Part shown: positions 43,331-52,795 of the stretch, one piece after another
How the letters are laid out: every line of letters begins with the position of its first letter
Numbering within the stretch: position 1 is the first letter of the stretch
Assembly: GCA_963854835.1 (NCBI GenBank)
Contig: OY978525.1
Coordinates: 75,493,628 to 75,557,627, forward strand
Direction: 5' to 3'
From: Megamerina dolium
Taxonomy: Eukaryota > Arthropoda > Insecta > Diptera > Megamerinidae
Length of the DNA: 64,000 nt
Program-made: the position numbers and the translations under genes
The notes under the pieces: model-generated
Databases searched by the model: none
Seen by the model: the letters and a program-made list of their open reading frames with translations, nothing else
Told to the model about the DNA's origin: nothing

Positions 43331-43849
43331 ATAGAGAGAAAAAATTTATACGATGGCATTCGATTTACTCGATAATTGCAAAATCACTCAAAATGCTACC
43401 ATGCAACTATATTTCCTACAGATGAATTTGCGACAGAAATATTATCCGTCTACTCTTGTTATTCTATCCTCTTTGTTCACAATTACAAATTACACAAATT
43501 ATATATACATATAAAATTATTTAATCTAAATAATATACAATAATCTAAATAATATGCAATTAATATTATACAAATTTAATATTATTGCCGATATTATAAA
43601 AATTTAATATTATTAAATATTGCGATTTCTATTTCCTGTTTCTTCTTTTAACGTGATATTTAACATAATTCATTACATTTATCCATTTTTATTCTATTCC
43701 ATTCGACTCTGTAAGTGTATCATTATTAAATTATCTGGTTATATTTGAACATTCTTAAAAATAAATCCTTATATTAGGATATTCTATCAACTTTTTATAT
43801 AAATATAATATATTCACCTACAAACACCGGTGCAGGTTATGCAAATAAT
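43331..43849. other. AT-rich spacer, possible 5' region of the next Gypsy relic
   Basis: Contains the reverse copy of the 36.6-kb dispersed repeat (43395-43480) and long A/T stretches. Any LTR of the following element is not recognisable. Confidence 0.4.
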
Positions 43850-46295
43850 AGATCTTTAATCGTTATTAAACCTGAACTTTCTATTCCGTTGGATCTACCC
43901 AACCCGAATGATTCCGAACGCGAAATTAATTAAGCTTGGCCTGAAGCTTGGTTTATTCATATAGAAATGCAATTTGCAACAAAATCTATGACCTAACCTA
44001 ACTAACGAATTACCACAAGATATCTTATAGCCTAGACAGACGGCAGCCTAATTCCGGATTACCGGCGCACTTAATACGAATAAAATAATAACCTAACAGA
44101 CGACAGTATTGCGGATTAACTAAACGGCTGATTGCTGTTTTATTAGGTCTGTCCACTTACATTACTATCACTATCAATTTCTGTCATCTATCACTCTCGA
44201 TATGAGAAAATCTACAAAAGTACGTGAACTGAAAACTATCAGAAACTTGTGAATTGACATTCACCTTTCATAATTGACAGCTGGAGTTATTTGTTCGCCA
44301 ACACTTTTCATGTTGAAAACTGTAAACAATTGTTCAAAAGTTTTTGTTAGCGAACACACCTAATATTTTGTAAAATGGGTGGAAAAAAATTCATAATAGA
44401 CAATTTTCAGCAGTGTTGCCATCGCAAATTGCCCTAATCCTCTTTTATTTTGAAAATTAACTCATAGAGTTTATGCGGATTAGCTGCAGTTAATGCCCGA
44501 GTTAATTCGAATTAACTAGGTAATCCGGAATTAGGCTGCCGTCTGTCTAGGCTATTAACAAAGGTGTTAGATATCATACAAAATCCACCGAAGAACGACA
44601 AATACGAAAATTTAAAGAAAATTCTCATTACTCGCCATACTTTTAGCGAACAAACTTGACACAACATTTTCTAATTCCAAAATGGAGAACCGTAAACCCT
44701 CAGAATATTTTCGATCAATGGAATTGCAAGCGAGTAATTCTACTAATAACACATTGTTAAAGAAATTATGGCTCAGAAAATTGTTACAAAATTTATACGT
44801 TGCACTCATAAGTGCACATTTAAGTAATATCACCGAGATATTACAATTAGCTGACATTATATGGGAAGCTAGCGCTGGAAGAGAAATCCATTCTTAACAG
44901 CTTCAAACGGGACACATATTTCGACTTTCGCTACAAAATTGTTGAATGATAATATAATGTAGATAACAAATATACAGAAGAAAATATCTTAGAAAATATC
45001 CAAACCTCATTACCTAACCCGACTATAACAAAAAAGTAGAAAATTCGACAATACACGATATAGTAACAGAAGGAGTTTTACCTTTTTGTAAACCTAGACG
45101 TCTTGACCTAATTAAATACAAAATTGCAAAATCGGAATTGTAACATTTAGTCCTCCGTCAAACTCACAAGCGTCATCTAAACTACATTTAATACCAAAGA
45201 AATAACCAAATGACTGGAGACCTAGTGGATATTACAGAAGACTAAACTTAATTACAGTACTGTAGCAGAAGAAGACATACATAAAATTTCAATAACAACT
45301 CCTTTTGGAATGTTCGAATTTGCAAGAATGCCGTTTGGTTTACGCAATCCAGCACAAACATAGACGAGAGATTTATAGACGAAGTGTTTCAGGACTTTGT
45401 TTTTACATTCGCATACGTAGATGATATTTTAATAGCTAGTAAAGATGAAATGGAGCATTTACGTCATCTCAAATTATTATTCGAACAATTAAATAAATTT
45501 GGTTTGAACATAATACCAACCAAATGTGTTTTCGGGGTTAAAAAATTAGATTTTCTAAGATATGACATATCTAATGACGGAATGGGTACGTCTGAAGAAA
45601 GAGTCAAGGTAATTAAAGAATATAGAAGACCGACATCAGTCAAAAAAATGCAATTTGAAAATTACTTTAAAAGTAAGGCAAAATTATCTATTATTGTTTT
45701 AGGGGGAGTTTTACAGCAGGAAATTAATAGACATAAGGAAGCTTTAGCATTTTTTTAAAGAAATTAAGTTCATCTGAACGTATATATAGTATATATACGT
45801 TCGATAAAGAGTTTCTAGTAATTTACTTAACAATTAAACATTTCAACATTGGCTTGAAGGGCGAAATTTTACAGTTTATACAGACCACAAACCCCTCTAC
45901 GTATTAAATTTGAAAACCGAAAGAAGTCCACGACAATCTAGACATTTAGAATGTATATCAAAATTTACGAGTTACATTAAGCATATTAGTGGTGAAGCTA
46001 ACATTGAAGAATATACATTATCTAGAGACCCTAAAATAGAAACTATGGATTTTGATAACATAAATTTAAAAATGCTTCATCAAGGACAAAAAGGTAATGT
46101 CTTAAATTTACTTATAGAAAATTCGGACAGTAGATATAAATTATAATAGAAATTCCAATACTCAAAATTAATATATGGTGCGAAATGTCATTAACTATCA
46201 CTAGACATTATACCCCTGGTAGTTGGCGTAAATTTATTTTTACAAAGCTTCATGGCATAGCACATACTGGAGTAAAGGGACGAACAAATTAAAAA
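43850..46295 (+). pseudogene. Second Gypsy family, decayed gag-pol relic carrying a MITE
   Basis: Gag begins near 43850: ANNRSLIVIKPELSI, WPEAWFIHIEMQFATKS, LPQDIL. It resumes after the MITE at 44555 with TKVLDIIQNPPKNDKYENLK, then NRKPSEYFRSMELQA (44690). RT fragments follow (PFGMFEFARMPFGLRNPAQT; YVDDILIASKDEMEHLRHL at 45418, catalytic YVDD). RNase H pieces follow (GGVLQQEINRHKEALAFF; YTDHKPLYVLN) and the start of the integrase zinc domain (FTKLHGIAHTGVKG) before it ends near 46295. Many frameshifts and deletions. The sequence is clearly different from the 57.8-kb family. Confidence 0.78.
44028..44554 (-). mobile_element. MITE with 36-bp perfect inverted repeats and TTA target duplication
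   Basis: A 527-bp element with identical 36-bp terminal inverted repeats starting TAGCCTAGACAGACGGCAGC. TTA lies on each side (44025-44027 and 44555-44557). Removing the element plus one TTA restores an open gag frame (LPQDIL to TKVLDII), which fixes the ends and the 3-bp duplication. TWA targets are typical of PIF/Harbinger elements. No ORF, so non-autonomous. Confidence 0.92.
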
Positions 46296-46712
46296 AAAAA
46301 TGTGCGTGTAACAGCGTACACGTGATAGAAGTAAAACTTCTTAAAAAATCAGCTATTAACACGATATGTATGAATTCACCTAGTAAATATTTCGTAAGTG
46401 GTTTAACGATACCCAAAACCTTAAGGTTTTGTGTGAAGTTTCAGATCACCCACTTTAATTTATATACACTGGTTCTGCTTTAGACACAAAAACATTTGCA
46501 TAAAATACATTTTGTTTGTGAGCGAGGGAGGGGAGGAGAGAGGGGGTTTTGTTTCAGGTATATGAGACACGCTTTGTCCTTATCATCAGTAATCAGCGTT
46601 CGGACTATATTACAATTCTGGCAAATCGACCACTTTTTCCTCATTTTCGCAACTACTACAGTACGCTTGAAACTTCCTATAAATGATCATTTTTGGAAAT
46701 CTTTTATATATA
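46296..46712. other. Spacer, no gene seen
   Basis: A G-rich patch at 46518-46545 (GAGCGAGGGAGGGGAGGAGA) stands out. No ORF or element was recognised before the mariner end at 46713. Confidence 0.5.
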
Positions 46713-46954
46713 AAGGGTTATCCATTTTGCGGTTTCAAAAGTAAATGTAAATAAAACACATATAAAATATTTTTTATCATTTTTATTTTTTTTTTGTTAG
46801 CTTATATTTTTTTTTTATGGAATCTTTCTTAAATATAAGAAACTAACAATAAGTATTCAAACAAACTAACAATAAGTATCTTACAAACTAAATAAAACTA
46901 TGTGATATCCCCTACGTTCCATCACAATTTGGTGAGTCGCGAGATGTAGCAATT

Positions 46955-48247
46955 TTACAGCATATTCAGTGTGTCTTTTCTTTTTAATCGACGATGCCCC
47001 GTGCTCAGCAACAATTGCCTAGCAAGGGGATTCGGATGATTGTGTAATTTTTGAATGTAGCTTCTGCAGGACATTGCAACTTCCTCAGAAATTGTGGATA
47101 CATTTAAATCTCGATGGATGTTAACGTTCCTCATATACCAAGGCGCGTTTACAATAATTCGCAGACACTTGGATTGTATTCGCTGCAATTTTTCGATATT
47201 AGAGGGAGATGCGGTGCCCCAAAACTGAATACCATAAGTTCAGATTGGTTTCAGGATTGCTTTATATAATAGCACTTTGTATTCAAGATTCAACTTTGAT
47301 CTTTTGTGTAACAGCCACCATAACTGATTCATTTTAAGCTTGATCTGAGTTTTATTTGCCTCTATGTGATTTTTCCAGGTCAGCCTTCTGTCGAGGTGAA
47401 TACCCAAGTACTTTGTTGAGGAACATTGTGGAACTGATTGGCCATTAATTTTAAGTGAGGGACATGTATCTAGCCTTAGCGTGAAGGTTACATGTACGCT
47501 CTTTGATTCATTGACTTTTATACGCCATTTTGCTAGCCAGATTTCGAGAGAATCGATATGAGTCTGCAGGAGTTTAGTAGCTTCTATGGGGTTAGAGCGA
47601 GAACACAATATTGCCGTATCATCTGCAAAGGTCGATATAAATGTATAGTTATTGCTGGGCATATCTGTAGTGTATAAGAGATACAGTAAGGGGCCCAAAA
47701 CGCTTCCTTGAGGAACACCAGCGTGAATATCCAATAGATTTGTTGTGTAATCCTTGTGATGTACGAGAAATTGTCTTTTCGTGAGGTAGCTACTAAGCAA
47801 TGAGGAGACATTTGCAGGCAGTAATAGTTTGAGTTTGTAAATAAGGCCATCGTGCCATACTTTATCGAAAGCTTGAGTGATATCAAGAAAGACAGCTGAG
47901 CAATACTTTTTTTCTTCAAAAGTGTTCCTTATCAGAGTTACAATGCGGTGGACTTGTTCTATTGTGCCGTGCTGTTTTCTAAATCCAAACTGATGTTGAG
48001 GAATCAGTTGGTTGAGATTAATAAATGGAGTTATATTCATGACAAGTAGCTTTTCGAATACTTTAGAAAGTAGAGGCAGGAGGCTGATAGGTCTGTACGA
48101 TGCAACTTTTGTAGGGTCTTTTCCTGGTTTTGCTATCATAATAATTTTTGAAGTTTTCCAGCATTTGGGATAGTGTTTAATACGAAGGATAGCATTGAAA
48201 ATGTGCATGAGATGAATTACTGAAGCCGGAGGTAGCTCTTTTATCAT
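46955..48247 (-). pseudogene. Jockey copy 2 ORF2: reverse transcriptase part
   Basis: RT domain from KELPPASVIHLMHIFNAIL through ASYRPISLLPLLSKVFEKL, QHQFGFRKQHGTIEQVHR, LDITQAFDKVWHDGLIYKL, GVPQGSVLGPLLYL and FADDTAILCSRS. A TGG-to-TGA change near 47238 (in the segment KPIWTYGIQFWG) stops translation; the C-terminal part continues in frame to 46955. It is joined to the endonuclease only across a frameshift in an A run near 48320. Otherwise better preserved than copy 1. Confidence 0.87.
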
Positions 48248-48296
48248 TTTACCGGTAATTTTATCTGGACCAGGTGATTTTTTTGGGTTTAAATCT

Positions 48297-49604
48297 TTAT
48301 AAATTGCTTTGAATATGTTTTTTTTTTTTAATTTTGAGCGTTATTGAGCAAGGTTGAGAAGTTAATATTGGTAATGAGGACTGTGAAGAGGGTGGATTGG
48401 GTGTAAACATACTTTTTAGGTGGTTTGCAAAAGCCAAACCCTTCTCACAGTTGCTTCTAGCCCAATTACCGTCACTCAAACGGATGGGGGAATCAGTGAG
48501 AATTGGCCGATTTGATTTTTTTGCTGATTTCCACAAAGAGTAGTCTGACGCTTCACCAGGTGTTAATTTCGCTATGTGCTCTTCTAACTCTTTGTTGTTT
48601 TTATTTTTTAAGGCTTGCTTTAACTTTCGAGTGCAGTGCTGTAGCTGTGTTTTCAGATTCGGTGATCTGAATTCTTGCCATTGTCTTCGGAGTCTTCTTT
48701 TCTGTCTTACTAGCAATTCAATATCGGCTGGTGTGTATGGGCTATAGTTTGATTGCTTGCATACCTTTGTGCAGGTGGCTGAGCTGAGAGCTAATGAGAG
48801 CAGCTGGTTGAATTTTTCGAGTGCTGAGTCTACATCGTGTCCATTTCTTAATACAGTACTCAGAGGAAGATGGGAATTTATATATTTCTTGAATTTTAAC
48901 CAGTCTATTTTCTTTCTAACGCAATTGCTTTGGGGGCTTGGTGATTTTATAGATATTACCGTGGGTGAGTGGTCAGATGATAGATCATAATTACACTCTG
49001 TGGAGATATTTTCCATCTGCAAACCTTTGGCGACTCCAAAGTCTATGAGATCGGGTATTTTCCTCTTGTCCGTCGGCCAATATGTCGGTTGACCATTTGA
49101 AATAACGTCGTAGCCGTGGTTAGTGATGATTGAACATAGTCTTTTGCCTTTTGGAGTTATTAATCGGGAGCCCCAGTGAGTGTGTTTGGCGTTGAAATCG
49201 CCAGCAACCAAGAATTTGCTACCAAGAGTTGAGAAAAATTCTTTATATTGCTGTTCGGTAATACTGTATCTTGGGGGACAGTATATCGCAGATATTACTA
49301 GCTTAGAGATGTATTCTTCCAGACATATAGATGTTGCTTGCAAGTAGACGCTACTAAAATCTTCAAGAACATGATGTTTTATTCTGATTTTTATCAATAT
49401 GGCAGTTCCTCCGCGTGCCTTACCATGCGGATGATTCGTGGTGTACAGTTTGTAATATGGTATTTGGTAGCAATTTTTGTCAGTGAAATGGGTCTCAGAT
49501 ATCATCATTATGTCGATTTGGCTGGATTCAAGGAATTGAATTAGCTCCAAACGGTGCTGGCTTAAGCCGTTGGCGTTCCAGTGGCATATCTTGAGACAAC
49601 TCAT
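48297..49604 (-). pseudogene. Jockey copy 2 ORF2: endonuclease part
   Basis: Starts MSCLKICHWNANGLSQHRLE at 49604, overlapping the ORF1 stop as ATGA. The complete apurinic-type endonuclease has ISETHFTDKNC, VAGDFNAKHTHWGSR, IPDLIDFGVAKGLQ and SSDHSPTVIS. It runs to 48297, where a poly(A) slip (48320-48331 on the opposite strand) throws it out of frame with the RT. It makes the first-strand nick during retrotransposition. Confidence 0.87.
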
Positions 49605-51214
49605 GGTCTGGATAGCAATGTTTGGAGTAACATCGATTGATTTTTCATCATTTCTTGCATCATTGTTTGCATTGAGTTCATGAATTGGTTCATATTCTGA
49701 ATCAATGTTTGAAGCAAATGTTCAAGGGTACTTGGCTGTTGGGTGGGCAGTGAGTGTTTCTGCTCATTATTGACATTGTTTTGTTGGTGTGGGTTTTGTT
49801 TTAACACGCTAGCGTATGAATTGGTTTGATTCTTGTTTGGGATTGCAGAGAAGAATTGTGTTGCATCAATATTTTGTCTCTTACTTGAGTTGGCTATCTG
49901 AGTTTGCTCAACTGGTTTTAGAGGTTGATTGCTAGCGGAGAAATTTAGCTTTAGGGTTGTATATACTGGGCAACCTCTATAATTTGCGGTGTGATTACCT
50001 CCACAATTGCTGCATTTTTTCATGCTAGCATCGCCTTTAGATTTTGGGCATATGTTTGATTTATGGAGATCTCCACAAATCACACAAACAGCTGGTAGGG
50101 TACAATATGTCTTAGTATGTCCATATTCTTGGCAGTTGCTGCACTGAGGAGGTCCAGTTCTCTTATGGGGTTCTTCGATTGTGATTTTGCGATGCAATAA
50201 ATATCGAATTTTATATATGGGGTGTACTTCACCTTTTTTTAGGGGTTTTGTTTCAGGCTGAAGCTCAATACGATATAACGGTTGAGGTATATTGCTCTTG
50301 TTGAGAATGTTGAATACTGTTTTGGCTTGAAACCCTTCTTCCTGGAGGGCAAGTTTGATTTCGTTAATATCAACGTTGGGTTCGACGCCTTTGAGTACAA
50401 CGATTAAGCCCTTACTACTTTTTAGCTGATATGTGTAGTAATTCTTTTTTACAGCATCAAATTCCGCTATTACTTTGCGATAATGAGTTTCGCTGTAGAT
50501 TTGCACTTTTGTTTCCTCAATTTGGCCTTTGCGAATAGGAACAACATGGAAATTCTTTGGTCCTATAAGACTTGTAATTCTAGAAATCAACTTATCTGAG
50601 TTGCGTTCTCTCAAGAAAATGGGTGGGGGTTTGAAATTTTTCTTGGAGATAATATTTTCGTCACTTTCATCACCTGAAAGCAGAGCGTATCTATTTTCCG
50701 AACTAATAGGGGCAGTGTTCTGCTTTTGAATTTTTGTTGAATTCATTTGTTTTGAATTTTGCGGACTTCTCTTTCGCTTTACTACAGTAATGTAGCGATC
50801 AATACCAGTTTGAACAGCAGCTGGTTCTTTATTAGTCATCGCACTAGTTGCTTTAACTACTGGGTCATGCACTTCAGTAGAAGTGCCGTTATTTGATTGC
50901 TTTGATGTTGTAGCTGTTGGTGTTACAGCAGGAGAAGCACATTGTACACTCCACGGTATAGAGGGAGATAGTATATCACGATAGAACAAATTATTTGTTT
51001 TGTCTGTATTTATTGTTGTTGCAAAATTTGATGAATTTTTAATATGTGCAGGCAAAAGATTTGCACTGTTACTTTCACTTGTGCAGTGTGTATCAACTGT
51101 TTTATTTGATAATGCACTTATCGGGGGGGTTTGCGCGGGTGATTGCAAATTATTGTTTACACACACATTAACAGGCGATTGCCGTTGCCGGAGAGGAGAG
51201 CGCTGAACACTCAT
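49601..51214 (-). CDS. Jockey copy 2 ORF1: intact gag-like protein
   Basis: A complete 537-residue ORF. The Ser/Thr/Gln-rich N terminus is followed by a PRE_C2HC-like region (SKGLIVVLKGVEPNVDINEI, about residues 270-335). Three zinc knuckles follow: CSNCQEYGHTKTYC, CVICGDLHKSNIC and CSNCGGNHTANYRGC (about 366-425). The C-terminal tail has a Met/Gln-rich coiled segment (LLQTLIQNMNQFMNSMQTMM). It would bind element RNA and form ribonucleoprotein particles. It is the only undamaged Jockey protein here. ORF2 starts at its stop codon. Confidence 0.9.
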   Translation of the reverse strand: MSVQRSPLRQRQSPVNVCVNNNLQSPAQTPPISALSNKTVDTHCTSESNSANLLPAHIKNSSNFATTINTDKTNNLFYRDILSPSIPWSVQCASPAVTPTATTSKQSNNGTSTEVHDPVVKATSAMTNKEPAAVQTGIDRYITVVKRKRSPQNSKQMNSTKIQKQNTAPISSENRYALLSGDESDENIISKKNFKPPPIFLRERNSDKLISRITSLIGPKNFHVVPIRKGQIEETKVQIYSETHYRKVIAEFDAVKKNYYTYQLKSSKGLIVVLKGVEPNVDINEIKLALQEEGFQAKTVFNILNKSNIPQPLYRIELQPETKPLKKGEVHPIYKIRYLLHRKITIEEPHKRTGPPQCSNCQEYGHTKTYCTLPAVCVICGDLHKSNICPKSKGDASMKKCSNCGGNHTANYRGCPVYTTLKLNFSASNQPLKPVEQTQIANSSKRQNIDATQFFSAIPNKNQTNSYASVLKQNPHQQNNVNNEQKHSLPTQQPSTLEHLLQTLIQNMNQFMNSMQTMMQEMMKNQSMLLQTLLSRP

Positions 51215-51389
51215 ATTATAAACAAAATGTTTGCAAATTATATTATTATTTTATTTTTTTTTTTTTTTTTCTAAAAATCAAAAGAAAGACGTCCACTCTT
51301 ATTGGTGACTTTCGCGAATTTTTTATCATGATATTTCTTTTTTATTATAAAGTTTGAACGTTGACATTATGTGTGAAATACTACATCAT

Positions 51390-52506
51390 TTAAATGATGT
51401 AGTTTTTCGAATTGTTGCAAGCATCGATTCTTTTGAGGTAATTTTCGTCCACTTTTTGATTGGGCGGTATCTCAGCCATAACGTGACGAATGTTGGTTTT
51501 TAGGTGTTCAAGAGTTAAAGGTTTATCTGCATAAACACGGTCTTTCGCGTAGCCCCACAAAAAAGTCAAGCGGTGTCAAATCGCATGATCTTGGTGGCCA
51601 CTTGATATCGCCACGACGAGAAATTACGCGGCCAGAAAATTTCTCTTGCAATAAAGCCATATTCGCTCGAGTTGTGTGGCATGTGGCACCGTCTTGTTGA
51701 AACCACATATTCTCTAAGTCATATTCTTCAATAGCAGGCAAAAAAAAGTCGGTTAACATATGACCATAACGCTCCGAATTGACGGTAACAGTCGTTCCAT
51801 CGTCGTTTTCGAATTTTCGAAGAAGTAAGGTCCAATCACACCTCCGGACCAAAGAGCGCACCAAGCAGTGACTTTTTGTGGATGTAGTGGCCTCTCTTCA
51901 ATTACTTGAGGATTCTCAGAACCCCAAATACGACAATTTTGTTTGTTAACATACCCACCGAGTGAGAAATGCGCTTCGTCGCTGAAGAAAATTTTGTTCG
52001 AAAAATCGCCGTCCACCGCCTGTTGTTCAACCACTCATTCGACGTATCTACGACGTTGTGAATGGTCAGCTGGCTTCAGTTGTTGTGTGAGCTGGATTTT
52101 ATATGGATGTAGGTGTAGATCCAAATGCAAAATACGCCATAATGTCCGTAAGACAGTCCTAATTCCTGAGAACGACGAGGAATCGACACATTCGGGTCTT
52201 CGGCAACACTTTCACTTACAGCTAAGGGAATTAATGTAGAAGAACATGAGTTCTTTCAGGAAGCCGATATACAAGCAGCGATATTTTCGGTGGTACGAGC
52301 GAAACGATGATGCACAGGCCTTACAATATCTGTAACCGATCCAGTCTCTTCATATTTCTTCACAATTTTGCCAATTGCTTGCGTAGTTGGACGATTATGT
52401 AAACCATAATCTTCTCTTAAAGCACGATATGTGGCTGTGGCAGAATCACCATTTTTGTAGTAGGTTTTTACAATTTTAATGCGTTGTGCGATAGTTAAGC
52501 GATCCA
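51390..52506 (-). pseudogene. mariner DD41D-like transposase, broken
   Basis: Starts MDRLTIAQRIKIVKTYYKNG at 52506, a helix-turn-helix region. It is interrupted by the 58-bp gag piece after TTENIAA (about 52279). It continues EDPNVS, LWRILHLDLHLHPYKIQLTQ, then a TGG-to-TGA stop near 52031, IFFSDEAHFSLGGYVNKQN (D1), FQQDGATCHT (D2) and SCDLTPLDFF (D3, 41 residues after D2). Frameshifts occur near 51820 and 51560. The end KRIDACNNSKNYII lies just before 51390. The D-D-D pattern is kept, but the gene is dead. Confidence 0.85.
52221..52278 (+). repeat. 58-bp fragment of Gypsy gag inside the mariner gene
   Basis: Matches 37576-37633 and 58378-58435 (gag, reading AKGINVEEHEFFEEADIQA) at 56 of 58 positions each. 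The junctions share only 2-3 bases with the source; CAGC occurs on both sides (52219-52222 and 52276-52279). It is too short and lacks LTRs, so it is not a retroelement insertion. Confidence 0.88.
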
Positions 52507-52620
52507 TTTTCGCAAATATCAGACTTTGAACCAAAAAGAAAGAAATTGTTTTAACAACTCAGTTTGACAGATGTCGAATTCTAGCCCTATACTTTTGAAA
52601 ACGCGAAATGGATAACCCTT

Positions 52621-52697
<77 letters not shown>

Positions 52698-52704
52698 TTA
52701 TATA

Positions 52705-52779
<75 letters not shown>

Positions 52780-52795
52780 ATATATATTTATATTA
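52621..52795. repeat. (TA)n microsatellite
   Basis: Nearly pure TA repeats with a few TTTA interruptions, from the mariner TA target to the 3' tail of the RTE-like element. Confidence 0.95.

Larger units (their letters stand above)
46781..51317 (-). mobile_element. Jockey-type non-LTR retrotransposon, copy 2
   Basis: A 4.54-kb minus-strand element with an exact 12-bp target duplication ATTTTTTATCAT (46769-46780 and 51318-51329). It has a T-rich end from its poly(A) tail at 46781-46815, complete ORF1, and ORF2 broken twice. The 5' terminal sequence ACGTCCACTCTTATT is shared with copy 1. It lies inside the mariner. Confidence 0.92.
46713..52620 (-). mobile_element. mariner (DD41D-like) interrupted by Jockey copy 2 and a gag fragment
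   Basis: Terminal inverted repeats AAGGGTTATCCATTTTGCGG (46713) and, inverted at 52620, AAGGGTTATCCATTTCGCGT, both continuing to TTTCAAAAGTA. TA lies on both sides (46711-46712 and 52621-52622). Without the Jockey insertion (46781-51317) and the 58-bp gag piece the element is about 1.3 kb, the normal mariner size. Confidence 0.9.

Noticed and set aside
44025..44557. ISL2EU-type 2-bp TA duplication for the MITE family
   Set aside because: TA also flanks the ends, but only a 3-bp TTA duplication restores the gag frame at this copy, and copy a has TAA on both sides.
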